DNA of 64,000 nucleotides, from assembly GCA_030248195.1 (NCBI GenBank), contig JASAND010004386.1, forward strand, positions 1 through 64,000, given 5' to 3'. Under the pieces are notes generated by a model that saw only the letters and a program-made list of their open reading frames with translations, had not been told where the DNA came from and searched no databases. A program made the position numbers and the translations under genes. The DNA comes from Trissonchulus latispiculum (Eukaryota; Nematoda; Enoplea; Enoplida; Ironidae). This document shows positions 20,436 to 30,856 of this stretch, piece by piece (positions within the stretch are counted from its first letter, which is position 1; each line of letters starts with the position of its first letter).

Positions 20436-20990
20436 GGTGCTGGTTCGGGTTCGCGTATTTTTGGGCTTTAAAAGCGCAATTGTCGTTGAAATTTATTCAA
20501 ATTTGCTACAATTACATTATTTACTCTATAAAACATGTTAGAAAAGTCGCGGCTTGAAAATTGGAGTTTTTGAGAAATTAGCTTTATTCCGCTATAACTT
20601 GCACTGTGACTACCCTACATGGATGAACTTATGGTCATTCGAATTCTCTCACCAAGACCTACAACTTTGCTCTTGAGAGTCTTCTTCGATTCTTTACGGT
20701 TTAAGAGATAACAGCGAAAATTGATTTTCGAGGTCCAAAACCGGCGATTTTTCGAAAAATCAAATATTGCAAGATTTCGACAGCTTCAACAGCGCTGGTC
20801 CGTCGGTCAAGTAATGTCCATATTTGTGGTCTTAAAGGACATCTTATGCCCAACGGAGAGCTCTCTGCGGTATCTCTGCCGGCGCACAGCAGCGAAAATG
20901 TAAAATTTTTAAAATCGCAACTAGATTGTTTTGAACACGGATTTCTCTCAACTCATGTAATCAATTAAACTACATATTATTAAACTACGT
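20436..20990. repeat. Truncated TTAA element (family B) cut by the gypsy LTR
   Basis: The sequence after TTAA at 20432 starts 'GGTGCTGGTTCGGG', almost the same as the start at 62995 ('GGTGCTGGTATCG'). No matching right end is present before the LTR at 20991. Family A therefore inserted into the terminal TTAA of this element, and the gypsy element later removed or separated its right end. Confidence 0.45.
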
Positions 20991-21741
20991 TGTAGCGGGG
21001 CAAGTACCTGATTCTACGTACAAGCACCGTTACCACACCCGAAACCTGACGGATGCGGAGACCGTACACAAATAGACAACGAACCGACTACAGGAGACGG
21101 TCGGGACAGCCTCGCCAGATGTAAACCGGGTAGAAACCTGCCCTAAGTGAAGAGATGCCTCCTCACTCTCACTATATTGGATTCGAACAGGACCTACCTA
21201 CCTAGCAGGAGCTCAGTAGACTCAGCCTAATTAAATAGTAACAACACTTTAATAGAAAGAAACAACAAATATTATTATATAAGAATAATAAAATATAGTT
21301 ATGGGCCGGGCCCTCAGTTATACAAGCAATCACACAAATAAGGTAACTTACAGTGAAATAGGCCGGACGGCCAACGTACCAGACTCTGCTCTGGGGAGAG
21401 CAGGGGCAAAAAATATACAGTGAATTGGGGGAGAGAGTTAGAGAGGAATAGAGCGGGTGTACACGTTGAAAGAAAGTACAAGACTGAAGGGGGGAAGCGA
21501 GTGTTGGGTTGAACCCTCCCACGAGCGCCCCCTAGTGAGAATTTGCCCCCCAATCACGTAGCTCCCCGTATAGCAAGGGGGGAACCCACCCAATCCCAAA
21601 CGTACACGTTGGGGGAGCTACGTGACTTGCAAAGTAAACCCAGCCCCTTTTTGATGATGATATACTAAGCCAAGCAGGTAGCTAGCCTAGTGATATCACC
21701 AACAACGGAAAGGTTGACCATTCCAACCTTAATCCGTTACA
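20991..21741 (-). mobile_element. 3' LTR of the gypsy element (complete)
   Basis: This 751-bp LTR starts TGTAGCGG and ends CCGTTACA on the plus strand, giving short inverted ends. A GTAAGT splice-donor-like site lies at 21351-21346 on the minus strand. The right copy matches along its length but with many substitutions and several small indels. Confidence 0.9.
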
Positions 21742-23236
21742 TCTCCCCAGGGCTCGCCATCCGAACTCCCGAGAGGATCACTGTTCAAAGGCGAACTGGT
21801 ACGTGAGCCGAGCTCTCAATACAAGCACACATAGTACAGAGCAATGCTGCTACAAATACTAGTACACTACAGACGATCTGTCAGACTGCAAGTCACAAAG
21901 CTAGACTAAACCATGCTATACTAGTCAAAACTACGCAAATCTACGTATATAAGTATAGTAGAAAAATACAAAAAACAAGTGATTAAATACGGCATGTTTA
22001 CAGTGGAATAAACATATACTAGCGTTGCCAGTAACAATCACAAAGTAAAGCACAAAATGACCAAAATTATGCATATGCAAAAATACACGTATTAGTAGAA
22101 CCGTAAGGTTATTTGGAATTAAGTAGCTAATATGAAAATACAATGACTTTCCAAAAGTAACTCATGGGAAAGAGGAGTTACCCTCCTTTGGAATGTATAG
22201 TCAAACGAGTGTGTTAGTTATATTAAGATAACAAGAAAATAAAATGAACTTTCAAATAAAATATTAATAAATTTAAGTTAAACCATGCCAAGCTAAGGTT
22301 TATCAGGCCTTCGCTCGACAAGGCAAACAGCCTATGATAATAATAATCATAATAATAAAGTTACTATAGAAAGACACACCGTTAGGGTGAGGTCCTAGGG
22401 GAAATAAACACCACCCTCCCACGGTAAAAATTTTGTATTTTCATATGATGATGCCATCACTGGGATTTTTTGACAAAATAAAGCAAATATGGCAGTTATA
22501 ACAATGACACATGGATCGAATCCTCACAAAAATAAAGCACTGGTCATAAAATGAGCAAACATAAATTGGCATAGATTAATACTATCAGAAAACTTTGGTT
22601 AATATACGACATATAGTATAGATTAACAGAAAAACCACAGGAAACTACAGGCTCAAAACTAACATTACAGAAAGATTATAGGTTCGCAAATTACTAAACA
22701 AGAAAATAACAAGTTCGAAATAATTAATATAGAAGAATATAGGTTCAACAAACTAACTAGACAAAAGAGATTTCAGATTCAAAGAAAATACGTACATACC
22801 TAAATTTACACAGTGCACATAACAAGAGATAAGGCTCGTAAGTAAATACTTTCAAACATAACTAACAAATACAAAATATAGAGATTACAAGTTCGTAGAA
22901 ACTAAACATAAACAACACAGAAAATTCCAAATTCTTAGATAAAATACAAAATAACATACTATATATATATGGAATGTATGCAGAAGTGTCACTGTCACAA
23001 AAATACTGATAAAACAAAGACCTAATATAGCGGTCTGGATCATAATGATCAGGAGGAGAATTCCAAATCCAATTTCTGACATCGGCCGAGCCGTCAGCAT
23101 GGTGGGCGACATGGATCAGACCCAAGAGGATGCCAGAAGAAAAAGTCAAATCAGGAAAGGAATCTTTCCGTGGAGAAATAGTCATAAATGATGGAGAACT
23201 CCAGATTCCGAAGCTTGAGGGTCGATGCCGACTCGC
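21742..23236 (-). other. 3' untranslated region of the gypsy element with polypurine tract
   Basis: About 1.5 kb between the third ORF and the 3' LTR, A+T-rich and without a supported gene. The bases next to the LTR read 'CCTGGGGAGA' on the minus strand, a polypurine tract in the correct place to prime plus-strand DNA synthesis. Confidence 0.65.
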
Positions 23237-26200
23237 TCAATACTCCATCATAATAATGTCCGTGGCCCGATGGTGGTCTTGGGGATGAGGTTCCAGAGGG
23301 TTCCACAGGGTCAGGGCGATTGATGGACTGAAGACGTTCTTCTCCTCACCCGGAGGGGCGCAACCGATAATATGGATGCCCTCCCTGTTGACTGGCATGT
23401 CAATGGGCTGATTCTTCAGGGCCAATGGTGGTTCCGTTCGGAAGAAGGGAGGCGCTGGCAGTCCCTTCTTGTAGCGCTCCGCAGCCACCGCGATGCGTTT
23501 GCGGACCACGTCAAGATAGGCGTTGAGCCGACAACCAGCCAAGGGAATTCGGTCGAACCGGTCCTCCCAAAGCTCGTCGGGTCCAGCCTGCATGAACCAC
23601 AGTCCCACCTCCGTGTAGAGGGACCCCTGAATGTTGTTACCTGACCAATTGTTGGTGTTGAACAGCCAATTGTACTTGCCGTCGAACAGCAAGTCATCAG
23701 GCTTGAAGCCCCGAGGAACCTTCACACCAATTCCCCACCAAGGGTCCGTGGAAGCCTTGCAGTAATAGCTCCCAATCGTCTGGACCAGGAACTCCTGCAT
23801 ATCAGGGCAATGATAGAAGACGTGGAATATGATCAGCCGCTGCGTGAGCTGATCAGGACCTGACTGCCATCGCTGGAGGCGACAATCGGGCAGGGCGGCA
23901 ATGGCCTGATCCGTGCTATGCTTGATAGCGAAGCCATCGCGACCGGGATTATCCCTCACAAGGTCCTTGACGACGTCAGACTGGCAGTACCAGCCCTTAC
24001 GACCCTGATAGAGGTGCTCCTTGGTACCAACGTAATGATTCTCGAATTGTTCCACCGGCAGGTTGACGTATGGCTGATGTTTGAACATGAAGGAGAAGGC
24101 ATATTCCGGCCCCAGATAGAAATTGAGGAAGTAGCCCTCGTCAACGTTCGCGATGCCCGCGACGTTGGGTCGGTGGTAATCCAACATGGCCTTCTTGATG
24201 GTCATGCATCGGGTTCGCAAACGACGGCTATGCATGTGACAGCAATAGAATTCACGGAAGTCATGCCGTCGGATCAGATGAGGGTACCGGAACAATTCCG
24301 GCACCAAAGCCGCCGTGGCCATACAGTTGGCCCATCGAGCAGTGGACGAAATCCGATTGACTGGAAAACCCTTGTAGATTTTCCCATAGCGATCACGGTA
24401 GTCCGCAATCTGCCACCGTGAGTGCCAGTTGGTTCTACCACCACTCGTCACCTTCTCAGGCGTAGCCTTCATGTGATTCGTCAACTGGGGATCGCGGTCC
24501 CACATCCTCTTCCAGATGATATCCAATAAATCATCCGGGAGCCGTTGGGTCTCGTGGATATGCGCCACCATCCACTTGAGGACCTCCTCACGGAACAGGG
24601 CCACCCAAGGGTGCAGATTCCGCTCGCTAGGGTCACCCGGGATGTTATGGGGCATCCACTGGAGATTATTGTCCCGCATATAGATGATGGGATGATCAGG
24701 CCAACGGTCCAATTTGATGGCCGCGATCTCCGCCGGTGTCGGTTGTTCGATCTTAAATCGGTCGTAAATCGGGTCTTCCGTCCCACGGGACACCTGCTTC
24801 GCGATGTCCTGGTTGAGCATGTCGCAAAGGACGGTGACCAAATAGACCCGAAACGGTGGAAAATTGTCACGTGTATAGTTCGACGGATATTCAGGTGGCA
24901 GTTCCCGAATAGCCGAAGTTTTTCCGTCCGCTTTCTTGATAGTTTTGACTTTAGGGACACGATAAGCCGGCGATTTTGGTCGTGACCGACTCAACGTGTC
25001 AGCGGCGTGATGACGATCACGATCATGACGAGATTCTTCACGTCGTTTAGTCGGATAGGCCGGAGGGCGACGGTCCTCGCGACGATCTTCATGACGCTCA
25101 CATTCGTGGCAGATGTCGGTCGAGCGATTCCGCTCTTCCGAATAGCGATCTCGTGACGGTTTCCGATGACGGTCGGACTCACGACGACGAGCCGACGGTG
25201 AACGGTCACGTGTAGACCGTCGGTCATGATGACGACTCGTTGACGGATACCGACGATGGTCATCTCGGGACTCCGGTCGGCGATCACGAGATGTTCGTGA
25301 CGCGGAACGGGAATCTCGACGACGAGATGCTGATCGTCGACGATGACGGTCCGTTGATCGTTCTCGACGGTGTGATCGCGATTGATCACGAGGTTCAATT
25401 GATGGAGGGGGACGTGATGTCTCCCGCCGAGGCGACCGCTGCGATCGTGAAGTAGATGGTTTATCGTCCCGGCGACCGTGATAGACGGCCTCCCACCTGT
25501 CGTGGTCCGGAGAATCCCTGGGTGGTTCCTCCAGAGGGACGTAGGACACCCGTCCAGGTGTTGACGATCGTTGAGGATGGCTTCGAGGAGTAGTTGAAGC
25601 CGTGATAGCGGTTGCGACGGATGAATCCGAGTCGGATCCGTAAGGGCGATGGCCACGGCCTCGTCCTGAACCAGAGATACCGCCGAAAAAGTTCGATTCG
25701 GACGCAGCCATTCCAGGTTTGGCCGCTTCCGCTCCAGCCAACGGGGTTTTGGGTGCAGACCGGGCGATGCCGCCACTAGATCCTCCCTGCGACGATTCAA
25801 CACGACGAAGTTTCGTGCCGAACCGCGCCGCGGGGACCGAGGTGACCACCGGGGAGGGAGGGGTCGTCGTTCCCTGCAAAGACCGGATGACAGACGGCCC
25901 CATCAGCACATCACCGGTTGGGCAAACCTGAGGAACCACAAAGTCAGATAGATCCAGGTTAGGCTTGGGTACGGCTGGCACCACGGATTCCCGTCTGCCA
26001 GGCCGCGAGGAGAGCCCATCATGCTCCCGCATGATCATAACCGGATTAAGTCCCTGCAGTTCTGCCTGCTGCATCACCTCCATGAGTTCCACCTTCTGCT
26101 CCTTGCTCAGGAACATGGAACCCATCACCTGCGAAAAGTTCGTGTCCCCGACAGTTAGAGAGTTCAAGGTGTTGATGTACGGCAGTACACCATGGGCCAT

Positions 26201-29200
26201 TGCACCGCCATCCCGTTTCCGATAGAGGATGACCAAGTCGGACCACCGCAAAGCAGGGCCCGAACCATCCACGGGGACCTCCCGGTAGATTTCCCAGAAT
26301 ACCGGTTGACCCTGACCAACCATCCTGAAGAAGGACTCAGGATCATAGCCAGGCATTTCGGGGTCCGCTGGGGGTCCCACCACGTAAATATGGCGTTTCG
26401 GTTGAATAACGCCAATGGGAGAGTCTCTGTAAAGGGCGTTTAATGTCAAGATGGACTCAGGGACCAGGACCTGGATATAGGGTTGAACCCTCACCACGGA
26501 GACATTCGTCGACGACTGGACTCCTGTCGAAGGATCCGTCGACGTAGCTAGTTGGCTGGTGATCATGGGCTGCTCCAGCTTCCAGTGATAAAGATCAGGG
26601 GAATAGGCAGTCGGGCCCGTCACACCACCAGGACGTTCCTCACAAGCGACCAAGAAACGCTTGGCCTCCTGATAGGCGACATGAGGGATATCTCCATGTT
26701 GGGCCAAGATCTCGTCCACGGTCGTAGGAGCTCCACTCGACGATGGGGTTGAGCCCAACGTGCGAGGAACTCGGATCCCTGCGGCCAGCGAAGCTAGCCG
26801 TGCCCGCTGTTCTTCCGTCATTGGTGGATACCAGCCAGGTTGGGTGACTGGAATGGCCATCGTGAGCCTGGGTGCACAAGCTTCTAGGAGGGTCGGCTGG
26901 AAAGTCCCCTGTTGACGTTGTGCGTCTTCTTCTGTGGGCGTACCAGGCCGAGCTCCAGCTTCTTCTGACGGTTGTTGCTCATCAGGCTGATATTCCGTCT
27001 CCGAATCGGATACCTCCACCACTTCGTCGTCTTCCACGGTTGCCTTGGCCAGGCTCGCAGATTCCTGCTGCCGGGTAGACGACCTAGTCCGTCGCGGACT
27101 AGTGGTGACCGCCGTTTCAGCCGGCCGGGACGAACCCGCCGTCTGATATGTAGGCCGCTCCTCCAGATAGCGATGACCGCCCGAATATGTCACTGGAGGT
27201 AGCTCCTTCTTTCTGGGATCACCAGTTCCCTCATGATAGTGAGTCAGTGGTGGCAGTTTCTTCGGCAGAGGTGGCAGTCTCGTCTCCTTCTCTCGTCGTT
27301 GAGCTGCCTTTCTGGCTTCCACCAGCGATTCTGGTTCATCAGCCATGGTCTGTTCGTTCGGAGGAGTTGACGACCAGTCGGAACCATCCGAAGGCCGATC
27401 ATCTGACCGAAGAAACTGATGGGCTGTTTCAGGTGGTAAATCCGTCGGAGTATCATTTGGATCAGCGTGATGACGCCGACCTGCGACGGCCGCATACCAG
27501 TTGAAATCCAGTATGTCATCCCGTCGTCGCAGGGTCAGGTACTTCAGTTCATAAAAGTTGGTCAAAAGTTCCATCAGAAGCACCCAGGACACTTCCCGAA
27601 GCGGGTGGGCAGCATTGCCTCCTTCTGCTTCGGAAACTGACAATGACCAGGCGAAGCTTCCTTTGAGATACTTCACCGACGCTCGTTTGATGGTCAGCTT
27701 CTTCCGGAATTCCAGTTGGCGGGTGTGCTGAAGGTCCGATGACATAAACCGAAGAGGCGTAAACATCTTTGACTGCACAAGTGGGCCGAGCCCTAGTTCT
27801 GCCTCCTTGTTTACCTTCACCCATAGATCAGGCGAGAAAGTGTACTGCGCACTGCTAAGATAGATGACCTGGATCCATTCGTCCAGGCGCAGAGCATTAG
27901 CCACTTTGACCAGGCAGGCATAGATGGCCAAGATGTCCGCCAAGGCATATTTGGCTTCTTCCAAGGTCGGACAGACCGCACAACCCTTGAAGTTTTCCGG
28001 TTGAAGTCCCTTCGGAGAAGGCACGTCGCAATAGTTACAGATCTTATTCAGGGAGAAGTGAGTGCTGATGTAGCATTCCTTGGTCGTATCGGTGATGCTT
28101 TCCCAAGGGACCACAGGAACGCTAGGGTCCAATTCTCGGCGCTTCTTGATGTAAGGCACCGATTGCGCGACGACCGCTCCCAGTTCTGCTGCGTAGGTCT
28201 CCATACCTGTGATGCCACAGAATTTGGCCAATCGCAGAAAATCAGCCTGTCCACCAGCAAATACCATATAAACTGGCTCAGGTGGGTGCAGGATGATCTT
28301 CAGAGCATAAAGGACCGCGTAATAGTCCGAGACAGTGACCAGGATTTCACTGACCACGATCATGAAGACCTTCGGATGCTTTGCTGGGACTGGACCAGCA
28401 ATTTGGATCATGGTGACAGTAGCATCCATTTTGTTGGCGAACTGGGTGTACGCACCACCTTCGATATCTATCGCAACGACGCCCGTTGCCTGATAGGTTT
28501 CGAGGATATCCGGAAGAGCATCAAATAGACCCTGAAGGGTCCTGATCAACCGCAACGGCTGAAATTGGTCCGGTAAAGGCAATTGATCTGCACAGAACCG
28601 CTGATGCCTCTCCGGTTCCTTTGCTGTCGTGATGTCGTTGATGGCTTCTATCAGGACGGCATCCGGATGTGCGATATCGAAGTCCTTCTCCCGACCCATG
28701 AGGACTTCCTTCAAATATGCATGGTAGGTAGCCACGCCGTACAAATGTTCCTTGGCTTTATCCTGGAGATCGCCAGGAATGGCTTCGATGTCCTCACGGT
28801 TTGGCAGTTCATAGGATAGTGCGATGACCTTCTCCGGTGGGGTCATGGTAATTGGATTACGATCGAGGGGCAGGGAATGTTCGTGGCCGTCCGCAACCAA
28901 CGGGACGCTCTGAACCACCTCGTCCATTCCTGCTGCCCGTCGGGGTGGGACTCCTAGCGATTCCGCTATATCCGCCGACAGAGCTTCCCGTTCCTCGTTG
29001 ACCTCTTCGACCACCATGAGCTGGCCCGCTTTCAGCTGAGCATCAGCGACTTCGCCCATGGGGACGTTCTGCCGGGTGGTTGGATTGCCTGTTGCTGGCG
29101 TGTCCGATTCCAGATCCACCACCGTAGGGGTAGCCGATGCCGGCTCCGCCTTCTGGTTCTTCGCATTAGAACGAGTTCCTCGTCGTGATGGTTTTTCGGG

Positions 29201-30310
29201 AGGCTCGTCGGTCTCAGTAGCAGATTTGACTGATTGAGTCCCACGCTTATTCTTCTTGGAATTACCACGATTCCGTTTCTTCGATTTAGTAGAAGTTGAC
29301 TGAGATGACTCAGCAACTGACGAAGCAGTGTCCAAAGATGCTAGAGACTGACTGCGCATCTTCTGCAGGACGACTTGGCGTTGGCTTTCCAGCAGTGCCA
29401 TCTGCTTCTCAATGTCCTTAAGTGACAATGTGGTTTCCTTCCCAGGAACCACTGGGGTAGTGTCTTGACTTACTCCAGGCGCACTTATGGAGCAAGTAGA
29501 TGTTGGACTGTTCCTTCGTGATGTTGCTCGTTGCTTTTTCCCATTTGGAGCTGAACTCCGAGTGTCTGAATCTTCAGTGGTATCACCACTGGCAGCAACT
29601 GCTGGGCGCTTGGTCCCCTGACTAGACGGATTGACAGGATTGGTTTGATGTTCGGGCTTGCCAGCTGGGCTAGGGACCTGGCGTCCGTGGTCTGTTCGGT
29701 GGCCAGTCGTTGGGGCCGGGCAGCCCTGCGCTGCAGCCACCGCGTCCTTACCAGCAGAGACGGTCTCGTGAGCTGGCTCGACGGGGACCTCAGGCAAAGA
29801 CTGGGGGTCCATCTGGCCGGCATTTGATGAACCCACAGGGGATGGGGTAGGAGCATCAGGTTGGCCTCCCAGACGTGATGCCACGCTGGAAGGTCCAGGA
29901 CCCATCCGATTGCTGTCCGAGGCGACCACGGCACTGTACAAGTCCGTGTCAATATTGGGGTCCAATTGTCCAAACAGATCCGATAAAGGGTCCACCGAAG
30001 ATTCCGACACCTCGTAAGTGTCAGACACACAACCGGGAACCACTGGCTGCTGTCCCATGGGGTGATCGGAGCCCAGGTCCTCGACCACCGATTGAGGCTC
30101 CCGCGCAGGCGGAAACTGCTGCAAATCCTCGGTGTCAGGCGCCGGACCTTGGGCCGAGCCCTCACCAAGCATGGGATCCCGTGCCATCTTCTGCTGATTT
30201 CGCTTCCTGAACTGCTGGTGCATGGTGACTATCTCCAATTGTGCGCACAAGATACAGAAATAATTTGATCCAGTTGATACTACACTACAACCAGCTGAAA
30301 CAATAAGCAA
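23237..30310 (-). CDS. Large third ORF: DEDDy 3'-5' exonuclease + RS-rich linker + NADAR domain
   Basis: The open frame is 2357 codons. The first AUG in good context ('ACCATG') is codon 30 at 30223. Residues 30-490 are Ser/Pro/Lys-rich and probably disordered. Residues about 570-810 form a DnaQ-fold exonuclease: motif I 'VVAIDIEGG' (D615, E617), motif II around D690 in 'GGQADFLRLAKFCGI', motif III 'YALADILAIY' (Y788, D792), the RNase D/WRN/EXD1 pattern. Residues 1615-1795 are rich in Arg-Ser and Arg-Asp. Residues about 2058-2235 match NADAR: 'TKEHLYQGRKGW' (E2098), 'CKASTDPWWGIGV' (D2189) and 'GNNIQGSLYTEV'. NADAR proteins act on N-glycosidic bonds of nucleotide or ADP-ribose compounds. The ORF occupies the env position but has no signal peptide, fusion peptide or membrane anchor. 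Confidence 0.85.
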   Translation of the reverse strand: MLIVSAGCSVVSTGSNYFCILCAQLEIVTMHQQFRKRNQQKMARDPMLGEGSAQGPAPDTEDLQQFPPAREPQSVVEDLGSDHPMGQQPVVPGCVSDTYEVSESSVDPLSDLFGQLDPNIDTDLYSAVVASDSNRMGPGPSSVASRLGGQPDAPTPSPVGSSNAGQMDPQSLPEVPVEPAHETVSAGKDAVAAAQGCPAPTTGHRTDHGRQVPSPAGKPEHQTNPVNPSSQGTKRPAVAASGDTTEDSDTRSSAPNGKKQRATSRRNSPTSTCSISAPGVSQDTTPVVPGKETTLSLKDIEKQMALLESQRQVVLQKMRSQSLASLDTASSVAESSQSTSTKSKKRNRGNSKKNKRGTQSVKSATETDEPPEKPSRRGTRSNAKNQKAEPASATPTVVDLESDTPATGNPTTRQNVPMGEVADAQLKAGQLMVVEEVNEEREALSADIAESLGVPPRRAAGMDEVVQSVPLVADGHEHSLPLDRNPITMTPPEKVIALSYELPNREDIEAIPGDLQDKAKEHLYGVATYHAYLKEVLMGREKDFDIAHPDAVLIEAINDITTAKEPERHQRFCADQLPLPDQFQPLRLIRTLQGLFDALPDILETYQATGVVAIDIEGGAYTQFANKMDATVTMIQIAGPVPAKHPKVFMIVVSEILVTVSDYYAVLYALKIILHPPEPVYMVFAGGQADFLRLAKFCGITGMETYAAELGAVVAQSVPYIKKRRELDPSVPVVPWESITDTTKECYISTHFSLNKICNYCDVPSPKGLQPENFKGCAVCPTLEEAKYALADILAIYACLVKVANALRLDEWIQVIYLSSAQYTFSPDLWVKVNKEAELGLGPLVQSKMFTPLRFMSSDLQHTRQLEFRKKLTIKRASVKYLKGSFAWSLSVSEAEGGNAAHPLREVSWVLLMELLTNFYELKYLTLRRRDDILDFNWYAAVAGRRHHADPNDTPTDLPPETAHQFLRSDDRPSDGSDWSSTPPNEQTMADEPESLVEARKAAQRREKETRLPPLPKKLPPLTHYHEGTGDPRKKELPPVTYSGGHRYLEERPTYQTAGSSRPAETAVTTSPRRTRSSTRQQESASLAKATVEDDEVVEVSDSETEYQPDEQQPSEEAGARPGTPTEEDAQRQQGTFQPTLLEACAPRLTMAIPVTQPGWYPPMTEEQRARLASLAAGIRVPRTLGSTPSSSGAPTTVDEILAQHGDIPHVAYQEAKRFLVACEERPGGVTGPTAYSPDLYHWKLEQPMITSQLATSTDPSTGVQSSTNVSVVRVQPYIQVLVPESILTLNALYRDSPIGVIQPKRHIYVVGPPADPEMPGYDPESFFRMVGQGQPVFWEIYREVPVDGSGPALRWSDLVILYRKRDGGAMAHGVLPYINTLNSLTVGDTNFSQVMGSMFLSKEQKVELMEVMQQAELQGLNPVMIMREHDGLSSRPGRRESVVPAVPKPNLDLSDFVVPQVCPTGDVLMGPSVIRSLQGTTTPPSPVVTSVPAARFGTKLRRVESSQGGSSGGIARSAPKTPLAGAEAAKPGMAASESNFFGGISGSGRGRGHRPYGSDSDSSVATAITASTTPRSHPQRSSTPGRVSYVPLEEPPRDSPDHDRWEAVYHGRRDDKPSTSRSQRSPRRETSRPPPSIEPRDQSRSHRRERSTDRHRRRSASRRRDSRSASRTSRDRRPESRDDHRRYPSTSRHHDRRSTRDRSPSARRRESDRHRKPSRDRYSEERNRSTDICHECERHEDRREDRRPPAYPTKRREESRHDRDRHHAADTLSRSRPKSPAYRVPKVKTIKKADGKTSAIRELPPEYPSNYTRDNFPPFRVYLVTVLCDMLNQDIAKQVSRGTEDPIYDRFKIEQPTPAEIAAIKLDRWPDHPIIYMRDNNLQWMPHNIPGDPSERNLHPWVALFREEVLKWMVAHIHETQRLPDDLLDIIWKRMWDRDPQLTNHMKATPEKVTSGGRTNWHSRWQIADYRDRYGKIYKGFPVNRISSTARWANCMATAALVPELFRYPHLIRRHDFREFYCCHMHSRRLRTRCMTIKKAMLDYHRPNVAGIANVDEGYFLNFYLGPEYAFSFMFKHQPYVNLPVEQFENHYVGTKEHLYQGRKGWYCQSDVVKDLVRDNPGRDGFAIKHSTDQAIAALPDCRLQRWQSGPDQLTQRLIIFHVFYHCPDMQEFLVQTIGSYYCKASTDPWWGIGVKVPRGFKPDDLLFDGKYNWLFNTNNWSGNNIQGSLYTEVGLWFMQAGPDELWEDRFDRIPLAGCRLNAYLDVVRKRIAVAAERYKKGLPAPPFFRTEPPLALKNQPIDMPVNREGIHIIGCAPPGEEKNVFSPSIALTLWNPLEPHPQDHHRATDIIMMEY

Positions 30311-30315
30311 AAAGG
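30294..30315 (-). promoter_or_regulatory. Predicted splice acceptor for the third ORF
   Basis: The minus strand reads a pyrimidine-rich tract (CTTTTTGCTTATTGTTTCAG) ending at 30295, just upstream of the first good AUG of the third ORF at 30223. With the LTR donor, this would give a spliced subgenomic RNA. Confidence 0.55.
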
Positions 30316-30856
30316 TGTAGGTTCAACATGCAACAAATAACCCAAAATTTTGCGGTAAGGGACCACCCACCCAGGAAAAGGGAAAATTTTATATTGAGAT
30401 AAAAATTAAAGTAATTAGATTCTTAGGAAAAGTTTAAAAATTCGGGGATTAATTGGAATTAAAATAGAAAGAACTCTTAGAGAATTGTTGAAAGAAGTAA
30501 TGGATCAAAACCCTCCCAACAATTGAAAAAATTAACCCCCACAAAAAGAAAACTTGACCCAAAAACACAGAACAAAAATTTTATCCCCCCAGTGAAGTTA
30601 GTGGTACGTTGGCGTGACCAGCCTACAAAGTGGGGCCCCATAGGGCTAGTGCACACACATACGTTATCCTTTATGAGTGTTATAAGGTAGCTAATCTTAC
30701 AACAAACATACGTATATGACCAAACATACGCTCCTTACTAACATCACCAGGTTACCATGTAAATTTCCCATGATGGTTTTAACCACAAGCATGTTGATTT
30801 GCATCCTGACCAACTTGAAGGTAGGATGCCCTACCCTTCTTGGACCTGACCAAGGC
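30311..30856 (-). other. Spacer between pol and the third ORF
   Basis: An A+T-rich, non-coding stretch of about 550 bp that separates the pol stop from the third ORF. It ends with the predicted splice acceptor. Nothing else is recognised in it. Confidence 0.5.

Noticed and set aside
19104..20903. Several frames of 60-90 codons
   Set aside because: They lie within non-autonomous TTAA elements and show no conserved features.
23372..30268. Many antisense and alternate-frame reading frames of 60-270 codons across the third ORF
   Set aside because: They arise from G+C-rich coding sequence read in the wrong frame; the 2357-codon frame carries recognisable domains.
23237..30310. Third ORF as an envelope gene
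   Set aside because: No signal peptide on the likely start, no fusion peptide and no membrane anchor; enzymatic domains are present instead.
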